From contig NZ_MZMO01000001.1 in the NCBI RefSeq assembly GCF_002240565.1, positions 1,426,001 through 1,490,000 on the forward strand: a stretch of DNA of 64,000 nt. The letters are read 5' to 3'. The notes under the pieces are model-generated. The model made no database searches. It worked only from the letters and a program-made list of their open reading frames with translations, and was not told where the DNA came from. The translations under genes were made by a program, and so were the position numbers. This DNA comes from Clavibacter michiganensis subsp. insidiosus. Its GTDB lineage: Bacteria > Actinomycetota > Actinomycetes > Actinomycetales > Microbacteriaceae. Shown piece after piece: positions 12,294 to 22,290 of the stretch. Positions within the stretch are counted from its first letter, which is position 1. The number at the start of each line of letters is the position of its first letter.

Positions 12294-13178
12294 GTGACGC
12301 GCAAGCCAGATGTGACCGAGCTCCCGGGAATGGACGTCCCCGTGCTCGGACCCACCGGTCGGGAGCTGCGCGAGTTCGCCGAGCCCGAGCCCCTCCAGGG
12401 CCACGGACCGGCCAAGATCATCTCCCTCTGCAACCAGAAGGGCGGCGTCGGCAAGACGACCACCGCCATCAACCTCGGCGCATCGCTCGCGAGCTACGGC
12501 CGCCGCGTGCTGGCGGTCGACTTCGACCCGCAGGGCGCGCTCTCCGCGGGGCTCGGCGTGCAGACGCACGACGCCGTCACCATCTACGACCTGCTGCTCG
12601 GCACCGTGAAGGACCCGCGCGAGGCGATCCAGACCACGGGCTTCGAGGGCCTCGACGTCATCCCCGCGAACATCGACCTGTCGGCCGCGGAGGTGCACCT
12701 CGTCAACGAGGTCGCGCGCGAGCAGATCCTCGCCAGCGTGCTGCGCAAGGTCAGCGCCGACTACGACGTCATCCTCATCGACTGCCAGCCATCGCTCGGC
12801 CTCCTCACCGTCAACGCGCTCACCGCGAGCCACGGCGTGCTCATCCCGCTGGAGTGCGAGTTCTTCGCGCTCCGCGGCGTCGCGCTGCTGGTGGAGACGA
12901 TCGAGAAGGTCAAGGACCGGCTGAACCCGGGGCTCGCGCTCGACGGGATCCTCGCGACCATGTACGACTCGCGTACGCTGCACTCGCGCGAGGTGCTGCA
13001 GCGCGTGGTCGAGGCGTTCGACGACAGCGTGCTCGAGACCGTCATCGGCCGCACCGTGAAGTTCCCGGACGCGTCGGTGGCGGGCAAGCCCATCATCCAG
13101 TTCGCGCCCGAGCACCCGGCCGCGCTCGCGTACCGCAAGGTGGCGCGGGAGCTCATCGCGCGTGGCGCCGTCGCGTAG
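12294..13178 (+). CDS. ParA/Soj-family ATPase linked to scpAB
   Basis: A 294-residue ParA-type ATPase with a deviant Walker A, KGGVGKTT (about 49-56), DFDPQGALS, and LIDCQPSLG as Walker B. The N-terminal 40 residues are variable. The neighbouring scpA and scpB suggest a role in chromosome organisation with condensin, but no parB follows, so it is probably not the origin-proximal segregation ParA. GTG start with a GAGAGAG purine run upstream. Its end overlaps scpA by 17 bases. Confidence 0.92.
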   Translation: MTRKPDVTELPGMDVPVLGPTGRELREFAEPEPLQGHGPAKIISLCNQKGGVGKTTTAINLGASLASYGRRVLAVDFDPQGALSAGLGVQTHDAVTIYDLLLGTVKDPREAIQTTGFEGLDVIPANIDLSAAEVHLVNEVAREQILASVLRKVSADYDVILIDCQPSLGLLTVNALTASHGVLIPLECEFFALRGVALLVETIEKVKDRLNPGLALDGILATMYDSRTLHSREVLQRVVEAFDDSVLETVIGRTVKFPDASVAGKPIIQFAPEHPAALAYRKVARELIARGAVA

Positions 13179-14022
13179 GGGCGCACCCCGGGCCGAGCCG
13201 GAGCTCGCGGCTGACGCCTCCGTCGTCCGGGCGGATCCGGAGCGCGCCTTCCGCGTCAGCATCGGCAACTTCGAGGGCCCGTTCGACCTGCTGCTGTCGC
13301 TCATCGGCAGCCACGAGATGGACATCACCGAGGTGAGCCTCAGCCTCGTGACCAACGAGTTCATCGCGCACATCCGCGGACTCGACGGGCCCGAGGACCT
13401 CGACGAGGCGAGCTCGTTCCTCGTGGTCGCGGCGACGCTGCTCGATCTGAAGCTCGTCGGGCTCCTGCCGCAGGGCGAGCTCGTGGACGCCGAGGACGTC
13501 GCGCTGCTCGAGGCGCGCGACCTGCTCTTCGCGCGGCTGCTGCAGTACCGCGCGTTCAAGCAGGCGGCGAGCTGGTTCCAGGAGCGGCTGGCCGCGGAGT
13601 CCGGACGCGCGTTCCGGGACGTGCCGCTGGAGGAGCGGTTCCGGGCGCAGGTGCCCGAGCTCGTCTGGACCACGTCGCCCGCCGACCTCGCGGCCATCGC
13701 GCTCATCGCGCTCGCGCCGCGCGAGATCCCGACCGTGGGGCTCGACCACCTGCACGCGCCGCTCGTGAGCATCCGCGAGCAGGCCGCCGTCGTCGTCGCG
13801 CGGCTCCGGAGCGGGGTGCCGGTCACGTTCCGGGAGCTCGTCGCGGACGCGGGGCTCACGGGCGTGGTCATCGCGCGCTTCCTCGCGGTGCTCGAGCTGT
13901 ACCGCGTCGCCGCGATCGAGTTCGACCAGCCGGAGGCGCTCGGGGAGCTCACGCTCACGTGGACCGCCGAGAGCTGGACCGACGACGCGCTCGCGAGCCT
14001 GGGGGCCGGCTATGGCAGCTGA
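13162..14022 (+). CDS. scpA: Segregation and condensation protein A
   Basis: The kleisin subunit of the bacterial SMC complex, 286 residues. The signature NFEGPFDLLLSLI (about 35-47) and the MDITEVSL segment mark the N-terminal SMC-binding domain; the C-terminal winged helix (about 210-280) ends in ELTLTWTAE. GTG start inside the ParA-like gene; overlaps scpB by 11 bases, so translation is coupled. Confidence 0.96.
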   Translation: MAPSRRGAPRAEPELAADASVVRADPERAFRVSIGNFEGPFDLLLSLIGSHEMDITEVSLSLVTNEFIAHIRGLDGPEDLDEASSFLVVAATLLDLKLVGLLPQGELVDAEDVALLEARDLLFARLLQYRAFKQAASWFQERLAAESGRAFRDVPLEERFRAQVPELVWTTSPADLAAIALIALAPREIPTVGLDHLHAPLVSIREQAAVVVARLRSGVPVTFRELVADAGLTGVVIARFLAVLELYRVAAIEFDQPEALGELTLTWTAESWTDDALASLGAGYGS

Positions 14023-14623
14023 GCCGCAGGATCCCGCGGGTGACGCCGCCGCGCCCGAATCCGACGCCCCGCTCGACCTCGACCGCGCGCTCGAGGCGCT
14101 GCTCATGGTCGCCGACGAGCCGCAGAGCGTGACGACGCTCGCGACCGCGACCTCCACGCCCGTGAAGGAGGTGCGCCGCGCGATCCAGCGGCTCGTCGAC
14201 GACTTCGACGGCAAGACCGGGGGAGTGCGCCGCGGCTTCGAGCTGCGCGAGGTCGGCGGCGGCTGGCGCGTGTACGTGCGGCCCGAGTACGACACCGTGA
14301 TCCGCGACCACGTGCTCACGCAGAACCCCACGCGCCTCTCGCAGGCGGCCCTCGAGACGCTCGCGGTGATCACGTACAAGCAGCCGATCAGCCGCAGCCA
14401 GGTCGCCGCGATCCGCGCCGTCAACGTCGACTCGGTGGTGCGGACGCTGCTCGCGCGGGGCCTCGTGACCGAGGCCTTCACCGACGGCGAGACCGGCGCG
14501 ATCCATTACGGTACGACAGACCACCTGCTCACGCAGCTCGGCATCAACTCGCTCGACGAGCTCCCCCCGATCTCCCCGTTGCTCCCCGACGGGGCGGAAG
14601 GCTTCCATGACCCCCTCCTCTGA
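14012..14623 (+). CDS. scpB: Segregation and condensation protein B
   Basis: A 203-residue partner of ScpA and SMC. Two winged-helix domains are visible: LEALLMVADEPQSVTTLA at the start and LSQAALETLAVITYKQPISR (about 109-128) in the second, the most conserved ScpB segment. The end overlaps the pseudouridine synthase gene by 17 bases. Confidence 0.96.
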   Translation: MAAEPQDPAGDAAAPESDAPLDLDRALEALLMVADEPQSVTTLATATSTPVKEVRRAIQRLVDDFDGKTGGVRRGFELREVGGGWRVYVRPEYDTVIRDHVLTQNPTRLSQAALETLAVITYKQPISRSQVAAIRAVNVDSVVRTLLARGLVTEAFTDGETGAIHYGTTDHLLTQLGINSLDELPPISPLLPDGAEGFHDPLL

Positions 14624-15467
14624 GAATGCGCACGCCGGGAACCCGGACGAGCCCGTCGCGGGCATCCGCCTGCAGAAGGTGATGGCCGCCGCCGGCGTCG
14701 CCAGCCGCCGCGTCTGCGAGGACATGATCGCCGCGGGCCGCGTCACCGTGAACGGCGAGACCGTCACCGAGCCCGGCCGCCGCATCGACCCCGACGTCGA
14801 CGAGGTCGCGGTCGACGACCAGGCCGTGCAGCTCGACACCTCCAAGCGCTACCTCATGCTCAACAAGCCCGTGGGCATCTACTCCTCGCTGCGCGACGAG
14901 CGCGGCCGGCCCGACCTCCGCGAGTTCACCGAGGAGTTCGAGGAGCGCCTGTTCAACGTCGGCCGCCTCGACGCGGAGACGAGCGGCCTGCTGATCCTCA
15001 CCAATGACGGCGACCTCGCGCACGTGCTCGCGCACCCGTCCTTCGGCGTGCTGAAGACCTACATCGCGAAGGTCACCGGACGCGTCTCGCCGCAGACGAT
15101 CCAGCGCCTCACGCAGGGCGTGGACCTCGAGGACGGGCCGATCCAGGCGGATCGCGCGCGCATCCTCTCGGGCGGCGGCGACCAGACGCTCGTGGAGATC
15201 ACGCTGCACTCGGGCCGCAACCGCATCGTGCGCCGCATGCTCGACGAGGTCGGCCACCCGGTCGAGGAGCTCGTGCGCCGCCAGTTCGGGCCGCTGCACC
15301 TCGGATCCCTCGGCGTCGGCCGCGTGCGCGACCTCACCTCCGACGAGCTCGGCCAGCTCCTCACCATCGCGCGCGAGGCCCGCGCGCAGGCCGGACCCGC
15401 GACGCCGCAGGGCGCGAGCGCGGACGCCGAGGCGCAGGGGGACGTGGACCGCGAGGACGGCGAGTGA
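14607..15467 (+). CDS. rRNA pseudouridine synthase, RsuA/RluB family
   Basis: A 286-residue enzyme with an N-terminal S4 domain (RLQKVMAAAGVASRR, about 23-80) and a RsuA-type catalytic domain with Asp in GRLDAETSGLL (about 121). GRNRIVRRM near 205 matches the RNA-contacting motif. In the scpA-scpB-rluB cluster this family member usually makes the 23S helix 89 pseudouridine (RluB); that assignment is inferred. The C-terminal Ala/Asp tail is disordered. Confidence 0.93.
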   Translation: MTPSSENAHAGNPDEPVAGIRLQKVMAAAGVASRRVCEDMIAAGRVTVNGETVTEPGRRIDPDVDEVAVDDQAVQLDTSKRYLMLNKPVGIYSSLRDERGRPDLREFTEEFEERLFNVGRLDAETSGLLILTNDGDLAHVLAHPSFGVLKTYIAKVTGRVSPQTIQRLTQGVDLEDGPIQADRARILSGGGDQTLVEITLHSGRNRIVRRMLDEVGHPVEELVRRQFGPLHLGSLGVGRVRDLTSDELGQLLTIAREARAQAGPATPQGASADAEAQGDVDREDGE

Positions 15468-16582
15468 GCGAGGCCGCGGGCGCGGCCGCCGCGACCGGCA
15501 CGCGCGTGCAGGGCACCGTCCGCATCGTCGGCACGGGCCTGCTCGGCACGAGCATCGCGCTCGGCCTCCGTGCGCGCGGCGTCGACGTGGTGCTGGCCGA
15601 CGCGTCGCCGACCACGCTCCGCCTCGCGGCCGACATGGGTGCGGGCCGCATCGCCGACATCTCGCCGGCGCCCGATCGGCCGTCGCTCGTCGTCGTCTGC
15701 GTGCCGCCGGACGTGACCGCGCGCGTGGTCGCCGCCGAGCTCGCGGCGCACCCTGGCGCGCTCGTCACCGACGTCGCGAGCGTGAAGGCCGCGCCGCTCG
15801 CGGAGCTCGCCGCGATGGGCGCCGACCTCTCCCGATACCTGGGCTCGCACCCGCTCGCCGGGCGCGAGCGCGGCGGCCCCGTCTCCGCGACGGGCGACCT
15901 GTTCCTCGGTCGGCCCTGGGTCATCGCGGGCCACGACGGCATCACGTACGCCGCGGGCGCGCCCGTCGAGCAGCTGATCCTCGACCTCGGCGCGGTGCCG
16001 ATCGAGATGACCGCGGAGGAGCACGACGCATCGGTGGCGCTCGTCTCGCACGTGCCGCAGGTCGTCGCGAGCCTCCTGGCGTCGCGGCTCGCCGACGGCG
16101 ACCCGGCGGCGCTCGGCCTCTCCGGGCAGGGCCTCCGCGACACCACGCGCATCGCGTCGAGCGACGCGGCGCTGTGGGTGCAGATCCTCGGCGCCAACGC
16201 GGCCCGCATCGTGCCCATACTCAAGGCGCTCCGCACGGACCTCGACGAGGTCATCGACGCGCTCGACGACGTCGACGCGAGGGGGGCGAGGCTGCGGGTC
16301 GCCGAGCGGATCCACGCGGGCAACGCGGGCGTCGCGCGCATCCCCGGCAAGCACGGGCAGGACCGCCGCTTCGCCGCCGTGACCGTGATGATCGACGACC
16401 GCCCCGGCCAGCTGGCCGCGCTCATCTCCGACGTCGGCGCCGCCGATGTCAGCATCGAGGACCTGCGCCTCGAGCACTCCCAGGGCGCGCAGGTGGGTCT
16501 CGTGGAGATCGCCGTGCTGCCCGAGGCCCGCGACCGCCTGGTCGCGCGGCTCGACGAACGTGACTGGAGGATCGCCGGATGA
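15464..16582 (+). CDS. tyrA: Prephenate dehydrogenase with ACT domain
   Basis: Oxidises prephenate to 4-hydroxyphenylpyruvate for tyrosine synthesis. 372 residues: the NAD-binding loop GTGLLGTS (about 23-30), [12 protein letters not shown] in the substrate region, and a C-terminal ACT domain from about residue 303 ([17 protein letters not shown]) that probably senses an aromatic amino acid. GTG overlaps the previous stop; the end forms an ATGA overlap with cmk. Confidence 0.93.
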   Translation: MSEAAGAAAATGTRVQGTVRIVGTGLLGTSIALGLRARGVDVVLADASPTTLRLAADMGAGRIADISPAPDRPSLVVVCVPPDVTARVVAAELAAHPGALVTDVASVKAAPLAELAAMGADLSRYLGSHPLAGRERGGPVSATGDLFLGRPWVIAGHDGITYAAGAPVEQLILDLGAVPIEMTAEEHDASVALVSHVPQVVASLLASRLADGDPAALGLSGQGLRDTTRIASSDAALWVQILGANAARIVPILKALRTDLDEVIDALDDVDARGARLRVAERIHAGNAGVARIPGKHGQDRRFAAVTVMIDDRPGQLAALISDVGAADVSIEDLRLEHSQGAQVGLVEIAVLPEARDRLVARLDERDWRIAG

Positions 16583-17322
16583 CCGGAGACGCTGTGAACG
16601 CACCCGACCCCGTGGAGAGGGATCCCCTCCAGGACGCCCTGCTGGTCGACGCCACGCTCAACCGCACGGTCGTCGCCGTCGACGGCCCCGCCGGCAGCGG
16701 CAAGTCGAGCGTGAGCCGCGCCGCCGCGCGCGCCCTCGGCTTCGACTACCAGGACACGGGCGCCGCCTACCGCGCGCTCAGCTGGTTCGCGCTGGAGAGC
16801 GGCGTCGACACCGAGGATCCCGCGACCGTCACGAGCCTCATCGAGGGCTTCGACTACGACATCGCGATCGACCCGTCCGAGACCCGGGTCTCCGTGCGCG
16901 GCACCGACGTCACCGAGGCGATCCGCGAGCCGCGCGTGTCCGCCGTCGTGAGCCGCGTTGCCCGCGTGCCCGAGGTGCGGCACTACATGGTGGAGCTGTT
17001 CCGCTCGCTCATGGCGTCGAGCGACAAGCCCGGCATCGTGGTCGAGGGCCGCGACATCACCACGGTCGTGGCGCCCGACGCCCAGGTCCGCATTCTGCTC
17101 ACGGCCTCCCCGGAAGCTAGGATGAGCAGGCGTTCCGCGGAGACGTCGACCCAGTCGGCAGCCGCGGTCGGCGAATCACTCGCCTCTCGGGATCGGGCCG
17201 ACTCGCAGGTCGTCGATTTCATGAACGCCGCAGATGGTGTGACCACCATCGACTCCACGGACATCGACTTCGACCAGACCGTCCAGGCGGTGGTCGATCT
17301 CGTTCACGCACGAACAGATTGA
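16579..17322 (+). CDS. cmk: Cytidylate kinase
   Basis: Phosphorylates CMP and dCMP. 247 residues with P-loop GPAGSGKSS (about 36-44), [11 protein letters not shown] (a variant of the usual DTGAMYRA), GRDITTVV (about 158) and a lid region SRRSAE. The chromosomal pair cmk-der is widely conserved. The last quarter has lower GC3 than the neighbouring genes. Confidence 0.95.
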   Translation: MTGDAVNAPDPVERDPLQDALLVDATLNRTVVAVDGPAGSGKSSVSRAAARALGFDYQDTGAAYRALSWFALESGVDTEDPATVTSLIEGFDYDIAIDPSETRVSVRGTDVTEAIREPRVSAVVSRVARVPEVRHYMVELFRSLMASSDKPGIVVEGRDITTVVAPDAQVRILLTASPEARMSRRSAETSTQSAAAVGESLASRDRADSQVVDFMNAADGVTTIDSTDIDFDQTVQAVVDLVHARTD

Positions 17323-17361
17323 GGCGCGACCCGGCGACGGGCCGACACGCCAGAGGACAAC

Positions 17362-18870
17362 ATGGCTGATCACGACGACGACTTCCCCGGGCTCGACAGC
17401 GGGCTCCACGAGCGCCTGTCGAGCATCGACGAGGAGCTCGCCGCCCAGCGCGCGCAGACGCTCCGCGCCGGGCTCGAGGACTACGAGCTGGACGACGAGG
17501 ACCTCGAGGTCCTCGAGTCCGCCACGGACGACCCCGACCAGGTCACCTACCTGCCGGCGCTCCCGGTGCTCGCGGTCGTCGGCCGCCCGAACGTCGGCAA
17601 GTCGGCGCTCATCAACCGCATCCTCGGCCGCCGCGAGGCCGTCGTGGAGGACACCCCCGGCGTCACGCGCGACCGCGTCTCCTACAAGGCCGAGTACGGC
17701 GGACGCTGGTTCACGCTCGTCGACACCGGCGGCTGGGAGCCCGACGCGAAGGGCATCAACGCGTCCGTCGCCATGCAGGCCGAGATCGCGATGGATCTCG
17801 CCGACGCCGTGCTCTTCGTCGTCGACGCCAACGTGGGCGCCACGAGCACGGACGAGCACGTCGTCCGCCTGCTCCGCAAGACCAAGAAGACGGTGATCCT
17901 CGCGGCCAACAAGGTCGACGACGCGCGCCAGGAGCCGAACGCCGCGTCGCTGTGGTCGCTCGGCCTCGGCGAGCCGCACCCCGTCTCCGCGCTGCACGGC
18001 CGCGGTGTGGCCGACCTGCTGGATCTCGTGCTGAAGACCCTGCCGCTCGTCTCCAAGGTCGCCAAGGAGGAGGTCGGCGGACCCCGCCGCGTCGCCATCC
18101 TCGGCCGCCCGAACGTCGGCAAGTCGAGCCTGCTCAACAAGGCCGCGGGCGAGGAGCGCGTGGTCGTCAACGAGCTCGCCGGCACCACGCGCGACCCGGT
18201 CGACGAGCAGGTCGAGATCGCCGGCAAGGTGTGGCGCTTCGTCGACACCGCCGGCATCCGCCGCCGCATGCACCTCGCCCAGGGCGCCGACTTCTACGCG
18301 TCGCTCCGCACGAGCGCCGCGCTGGAGAAGGCGGAGGTCGCGGTCGTCATGATCGACGTCTCCGAGGTCATCAGCGAGCAGGACATCCGCATCATCGAGC
18401 TGGTGCTCGAGTCGGGCCGCGCGCTCGTGCTGGCGTTCAACAAGTGGGACCTCCTCGACGACGAGCGCCGCCGCTACCTCGAGCGCGAGATCGAGACCGA
18501 CCTCGCGCACGTGTCGTGGGCGCCCCGCGTCAACATCTCGGCGCGCACCGGCCGCCACATGGAGAAGCTCGTCCCGGCGCTCGAGACCGCGCTGGAGTCG
18601 TGGGACACCCGCATCGCGACGGGCAAGTTCAACGCGTTCCTCGCCGAGCTCACCGCGGCGCACCCGCACCCCGTGCGCGGCGGCAAGCAGCCGCGCATCC
18701 TGTTCGGCACGCAGGCCTCGAGCCGGCCGCCGACATTCGTGCTCTTCACGACCGGGTACCTCGACCCGCAGTACCGCCGCTACATCCAGCGTCGCCTGCG
18801 CGAGATCTACGGCTTCGAGGGCAGCCCGATCATCGTCAACATGCGCGTGCGGGAGAAGCGGAAGCGCTAG
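17362..18870 (+). CDS. der: Ribosome biogenesis GTPase Der
   Basis: A double-GTPase of 502 residues needed for 50S assembly. G1 motifs are [12 protein letters not shown] (about 74) and [12 protein letters not shown] (about 248); the C-terminal KH-like domain ends in a basic MRVREKRKR tail. The N-terminal 65 residues form an acidic extension typical of actinobacteria. The last gene of the plus-strand block, followed by a strong hairpin. Confidence 0.97.
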   Translation: MADHDDDFPGLDSGLHERLSSIDEELAAQRAQTLRAGLEDYELDDEDLEVLESATDDPDQVTYLPALPVLAVVGRPNVGKSALINRILGRREAVVEDTPGVTRDRVSYKAEYGGRWFTLVDTGGWEPDAKGINASVAMQAEIAMDLADAVLFVVDANVGATSTDEHVVRLLRKTKKTVILAANKVDDARQEPNAASLWSLGLGEPHPVSALHGRGVADLLDLVLKTLPLVSKVAKEEVGGPRRVAILGRPNVGKSSLLNKAAGEERVVVNELAGTTRDPVDEQVEIAGKVWRFVDTAGIRRRMHLAQGADFYASLRTSAALEKAEVAVVMIDVSEVISEQDIRIIELVLESGRALVLAFNKWDLLDDERRRYLEREIETDLAHVSWAPRVNISARTGRHMEKLVPALETALESWDTRIATGKFNAFLAELTAAHPHPVRGGKQPRILFGTQASSRPPTFVLFTTGYLDPQYRRYIQRRLREIYGFEGSPIIVNMRVREKRKR

Positions 18871-18898
18871 CTGGCTCCCGCGGGCCTCGGCTCGCAGC

Positions 18899-18944
18899 AC
18901 GACGGACGGCGTCGCCCCCTCTCGGGGTCGGCGCCGTCCGTCGT
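18899..18944. terminator. Bidirectional terminator hairpin
   Basis: ACGACGGACGGCG pairs with CGCCGTCCGTCGT, with an inner CCCC/GGGG stem. It lies between the converging der and acyl-CoA-dehydrogenase-like genes. There is no T run, as is usual for actinobacterial terminators. Confidence 0.75.
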
Positions 18945-18958
18945 CGCCCGGGCGCGGA

Positions 18959-20296
18959 TCACGTGTACCAGGTCGGCTCCGGGATCTCGCCGAGCAGCAC
19001 GTGCCGGCCCACCTCGCGGCGCTTGTAGGGGATCGGGTCGTGCAGCGTGTGCGTGCGCAGGTTGCGCCAGAAGATGTCGAGCCCGGCCTTCGAGGACGAG
19101 GCGCGGGCACCCGTGAGCTCGAGGATCCGCGTGCCGACCTCGAGCCCGTCCTCCGCGATGCGCGCCTTGGCCGCCGCGACCCGCACCGCGATCTCGCCGC
19201 GCTTCCGCTCCGTCAGCTTCTCGCGCGGCGCGTGCAGCACGGCGCTGATCTGGGCGCCCACCCGATCCAGCAGCGCCTCCGACGCCCACAGCTTCGACTG
19301 CAGCTGCCCGTAGCCCTCGAGCACGTACCACTCGTCGGTCGCGCGCTCCTTGTCGTCGCCGCCGTACGGCCAGGCGCGCGTGGTGCTGCGCGTGTACGCG
19401 GCGCCCGTCTCGAGCGCGCCCTCCGCGATCCCCTGGTAGAAGTTCGCGAACACGAGCTGGATCGCCGGCACGTTGAGCGTGCCGTAGACGAGCGGCTGGA
19501 ACACCTTGTCGACGAACCCGGCCGCGTCGGCCCACGGCACCCGCACGTCGCGGATCTCGACCGAGCCCGACTCCGTGAGCCGCTGCCCGAGGCTGTCCCA
19601 GTCGTGGCCGAAGACGATGCCCGGCTGGTCGGTCGGAACGATCGCGAAGACGTGGGTGTCGGTGCCCTCGAGCACGCCCTCCAGCACCGTGAGGTCGGAG
19701 ACGACGCCGCCCGTCGAGAACGACTTCCGGCCGGAGAAGATCAGGTCGTCGCCGTCCTCGCGGATGACGAGGTCGGAGTCGCGCGGGTTCACGGCGCCGC
19801 CGAAGAGGAGGTTGCCTGTCGTGGCGAACTCCTCCACGCCCGCGATCTGCGCATCCGTGCCGACGAGCCGCGCCGCCCACGCCCAGAGGTAGTGGTAGCC
19901 GAGGAGCTGGCCGATGGATCCGTCGCCGCGGGCGACCGCGCGGATCACCTTGTACGCGGTCTCCCACGTCTGCCCGCCGCCGCCGTGCTCCGCGGGCCCG
20001 AGCAGCGTGACGAGGCCGGCGTGCTTGAGCAGCGCGACCTCCTGGTGCGGGCTCGCGCCGGCGCGGTCGCGCTCGACCTGGTCGACGGCGAGGATGTCGG
20101 CGACCTCGCGGGCGCGGGCGATCCACGCGGCCGGCGTCGTAGGGCGGGGCGCGTTCTTCCAGCGGTCGACGGGGGCGTCGCCGAGGGGAGCGGGGCGCGG
20201 GCGGTCTGTCTTCGCGGGTGCGTCCGCGTTCGCGGTGCCGTGGGCGGGCGTGGGGGAGCCGGATGCGGGTCGGGGCTCGCGGTCGATCAGGGTCAT
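18959..20296 (-). CDS. Acyl-CoA dehydrogenase-like flavin monooxygenase (DszC/SfnB type)
   Basis: A 445-residue member of the acyl-CoA dehydrogenase fold. LLKHAGLVTLLGPAEHGGGG, GDGSIGQLLGYHY and FSGRKSFSTGG correspond to the N-terminal and flavin-binding parts; the C-terminus, TRILELTGARASSSKAGLD followed by LRTHTLHDPIPYK, matches the DszC/SfnB monooxygenase subgroup rather than true acyl-CoA dehydrogenases. Members use FMNH2 to oxidise sulfur or other heteroatoms. The start is ATG 20296 with a GAGAGGA ribosome site; the first 60 residues are low complexity. No flavin reductase gene is adjacent. A related enzyme lies at 41528-42766. Confidence 0.85.
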   Translation of the reverse strand: MTLIDREPRPASGSPTPAHGTANADAPAKTDRPRPAPLGDAPVDRWKNAPRPTTPAAWIARAREVADILAVDQVERDRAGASPHQEVALLKHAGLVTLLGPAEHGGGGQTWETAYKVIRAVARGDGSIGQLLGYHYLWAWAARLVGTDAQIAGVEEFATTGNLLFGGAVNPRDSDLVIREDGDDLIFSGRKSFSTGGVVSDLTVLEGVLEGTDTHVFAIVPTDQPGIVFGHDWDSLGQRLTESGSVEIRDVRVPWADAAGFVDKVFQPLVYGTLNVPAIQLVFANFYQGIAEGALETGAAYTRSTTRAWPYGGDDKERATDEWYVLEGYGQLQSKLWASEALLDRVGAQISAVLHAPREKLTERKRGEIAVRVAAAKARIAEDGLEVGTRILELTGARASSSKAGLDIFWRNLRTHTLHDPIPYKRREVGRHVLLGEIPEPTWYT

Positions 20297-20559
20297 GTCC
20301 TGTCCTCTCGTGAAGGGGCGCGACCGGTGCCGCGCCTCGCGGTGGGGCCACGGTAGGGGCGGGCCAGCGGCGGTCGCGAGGGGTGTGACGCGGGGTTGCG
20401 GGGTGTGACGACGCGGGGCGTCACGGGGTGTCATGCGGGGGAGCGGTCGCCTGTCCGTCTGGCGTCCCGTCATGCGTTCGCGGGCGGCTCGCGGCGTCAC
20501 GTCGTACCCTGATCCGGGCGCATCCGACGCCCGCTCACGAGACACGGAGGATCGCACCG

Positions 20560-21099
20560 GTGGACCAGCTGCTCAGCCGTCTCGATCGGATCGCCGCCGG
20601 GCGCCAGGCGGGCCACGTCATGGCCGAGGACATGCGCGACCACCCGTGTACGACGCGGGCGTTCCGATGGATCCGGTGGATCCTCATCGCCGAGACCGCC
20701 GTCGGCGCGACCGCCGTGGCCATCGCCCTGACCCTCGCGTCCGACGGCATCGCGATCGCGCCCGCGGTCTGGTTCCGCTCCTTCGTGGTGCTCGCGATGA
20801 CCCTCACGCTCTACTACTTCGCCTGGCGTGCCTCGGCCGGCTACTGGTGGGCGTACTCGCGCCTGCGCCTGTTCAGCCAGATCTTCCCCATCGTGACCCT
20901 GGTGATCGCCGCGATCCCGGGCCTCTACCCGCTCTGGATGGTCATCGAGCAGATCGTCTTCTCGCTGCTGCTCATCGGGGTGGCGGACATCCTGCGGAGC
21001 GACCACATGCGGGACGCGTTCCCGAAACCGGGGCGGGTGGCTGCTGGTGGCGCGCCGGACCCCGCGGCTCCGGGTCGCCCAGGCGGTGCGCCGGCCTGA
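20560..21099 (+). CDS. Membrane protein of unknown function
   Basis: A 179-residue protein, GTG start with ACGGAGG 9 bases upstream (20544-20550). After about 45 soluble residues there are four hydrophobic segments (about 45-66, 72-92, 105-125 and 128-147), then a Pro/Ala/Gly-rich tail. No family is recognised. It is the last gene before tRNA-Pro and the accessory region. Confidence 0.75.
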   Translation: MDQLLSRLDRIAAGRQAGHVMAEDMRDHPCTTRAFRWIRWILIAETAVGATAVAIALTLASDGIAIAPAVWFRSFVVLAMTLTLYYFAWRASAGYWWAYSRLRLFSQIFPIVTLVIAAIPGLYPLWMVIEQIVFSLLLIGVADILRSDHMRDAFPKPGRVAAGGAPDPAAPGRPGGAPA

Positions 21100-21140
21100 T
21101 CCGGGGCTCCGCGCGTGCCGGAGCAGTGCCGCCGATGCGG

Positions 21141-21146
21141 TAGGCT
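21141..21146 (+). promoter_or_regulatory. Possible -10 element (TAGGCT) of tRNA-Pro
   Basis: TAGGCT ends 26 bases before the tRNA. A -35 partner is not clear. Position and match to TANNNT are the only support. Confidence 0.35.
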
Positions 21147-21172
21147 CTACGAGTTGCCCAGCGATGGGACAG

Positions 21173-21246
<74 letters not shown>

Positions 21247-21251
21247 CGGAT

Positions 21252-21290
21252 ATGCCTCGGAAGGGCCTTTGAGTCCTTCCGAGGCATTTT
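21252..21290 (+). terminator. Terminator after tRNA-Pro
   Basis: ATGCCTCGGAAGG pairs with CCTTCCGAGGCAT, followed by TTTTAATT. A strong intrinsic terminator six bases after the tRNA; the AT-rich island starts immediately beyond it. Confidence 0.92.
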
Positions 21291-21432
21291 AATTGTAGGA
21301 GCCACTTGACGATGTCAAATGTTGCGTTGGTATCGAGTCATTCTCAATGCGTTAGGTCCAAGCTACCGCGTCCATGCAGCACAAAATGCGTTTCTTAACA
21401 TTAGTGCACGGGTTTACAATTCCTAATGTTAT

Positions 21433-22290
21433 TCAGTGGTCTGTTTCTAGAGCTTGGCGATGACTGGTGAGTGCGAGAAGCAGTCCCTCGACATCGGATA
21501 CGTGTTCCGCATCTAGGCGAATCAGGCCTCTACTTTGAGTGGTTTTTCTGGCCGCATTCCAGGTTGAATGGCTCATCCGCCCAGTAATACAAACCGTAAT
21601 GTCGCGATCTGGTACAAGGGAGCCCCATGTTTTATCTAAGTCTCTCGGTGGCTTTGACTTCTCGGAGGGTATCCACGTGACTTGTGCCGCATCGACGCCG
21701 AGTATCTCACATAAGTGCTCCATGTAACGCGCATCAACCTGGCCTCCCACAAAGTGGACTCGTCTCGTGGCGTAGTAGGAGTGTATCGTTTGAGACTTTT
21801 CCGCTTCTAGCTCGAGATTCGGAGAGAAACATGCTTCTAGCGTCGTGGGCGGCCCAGGGACGATTCTGACTGCGGGTTCTGGGGGGCTATCCCAGCTTGT
21901 CATACTCGTGGCCACACCAACTACATCTGATGCAGCTGTGGAAGAAATATCCATTTGGAGCGCGAGCGAGTAGCTTGCGTCGCCGGTGTAAAGTGGATCG
22001 AATTGACACTCTGCCGGCTCGGTGGATGACGGTTGGACGCGCCCGAGTAATGTATTCAGTGCAGACTGGTACTCTCGAACTAGTGGCATTCCCTGCGTGT
22101 CAAGATCCCTTTCCGGATAGCCGTGATGAGCAAATGTCTCGTAAACGAGTTGATGACATTCGACGCCAATGCGAACCCGCTGATCAGATGCCCACTCGAC
22201 TACATTATTCCAAAAGACGTGAGTCCATGATATAGCTCCCTCCTCGGTAATGTCCGGTCTAGTGAGTAGAGGGTCGAGTAGCAATATCAC
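21433..22290 (-). CDS. Unknown protein with DUF2325-like C-terminal domain, partner of ATPase
   Basis: A 285-residue protein. ATG at 22290 overlaps the TGA of the upstream ATPase gene (ATGA), so the two are translationally coupled. The N-terminal part (1-95: ILLLDPLLTRPD, NNVVEWASDQRVRIG) is not recognised. The C-terminal part (about 178-262) has the layout of a DUF2325-like Rossmann domain: VHFVGGQ, an aromatic VTWIP strand, DKTW, DITVCITGRMSH and GLIRL; this match is by eye and tentative. Base composition is AT-rich like its partner. In such ATPase-plus-partner operons the second gene is often the toxic effector, which is inference here. Confidence 0.75.
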   Translation of the reverse strand: MILLLDPLLTRPDITEEGAISWTHVFWNNVVEWASDQRVRIGVECHQLVYETFAHHGYPERDLDTQGMPLVREYQSALNTLLGRVQPSSTEPAECQFDPLYTGDASYSLALQMDISSTAASDVVGVATSMTSWDSPPEPAVRIVPGPPTTLEACFSPNLELEAEKSQTIHSYYATRRVHFVGGQVDARYMEHLCEILGVDAAQVTWIPSEKSKPPRDLDKTWGSLVPDRDITVCITGRMSHSTWNAARKTTQSRGLIRLDAEHVSDVEGLLLALTSHRQALETDH

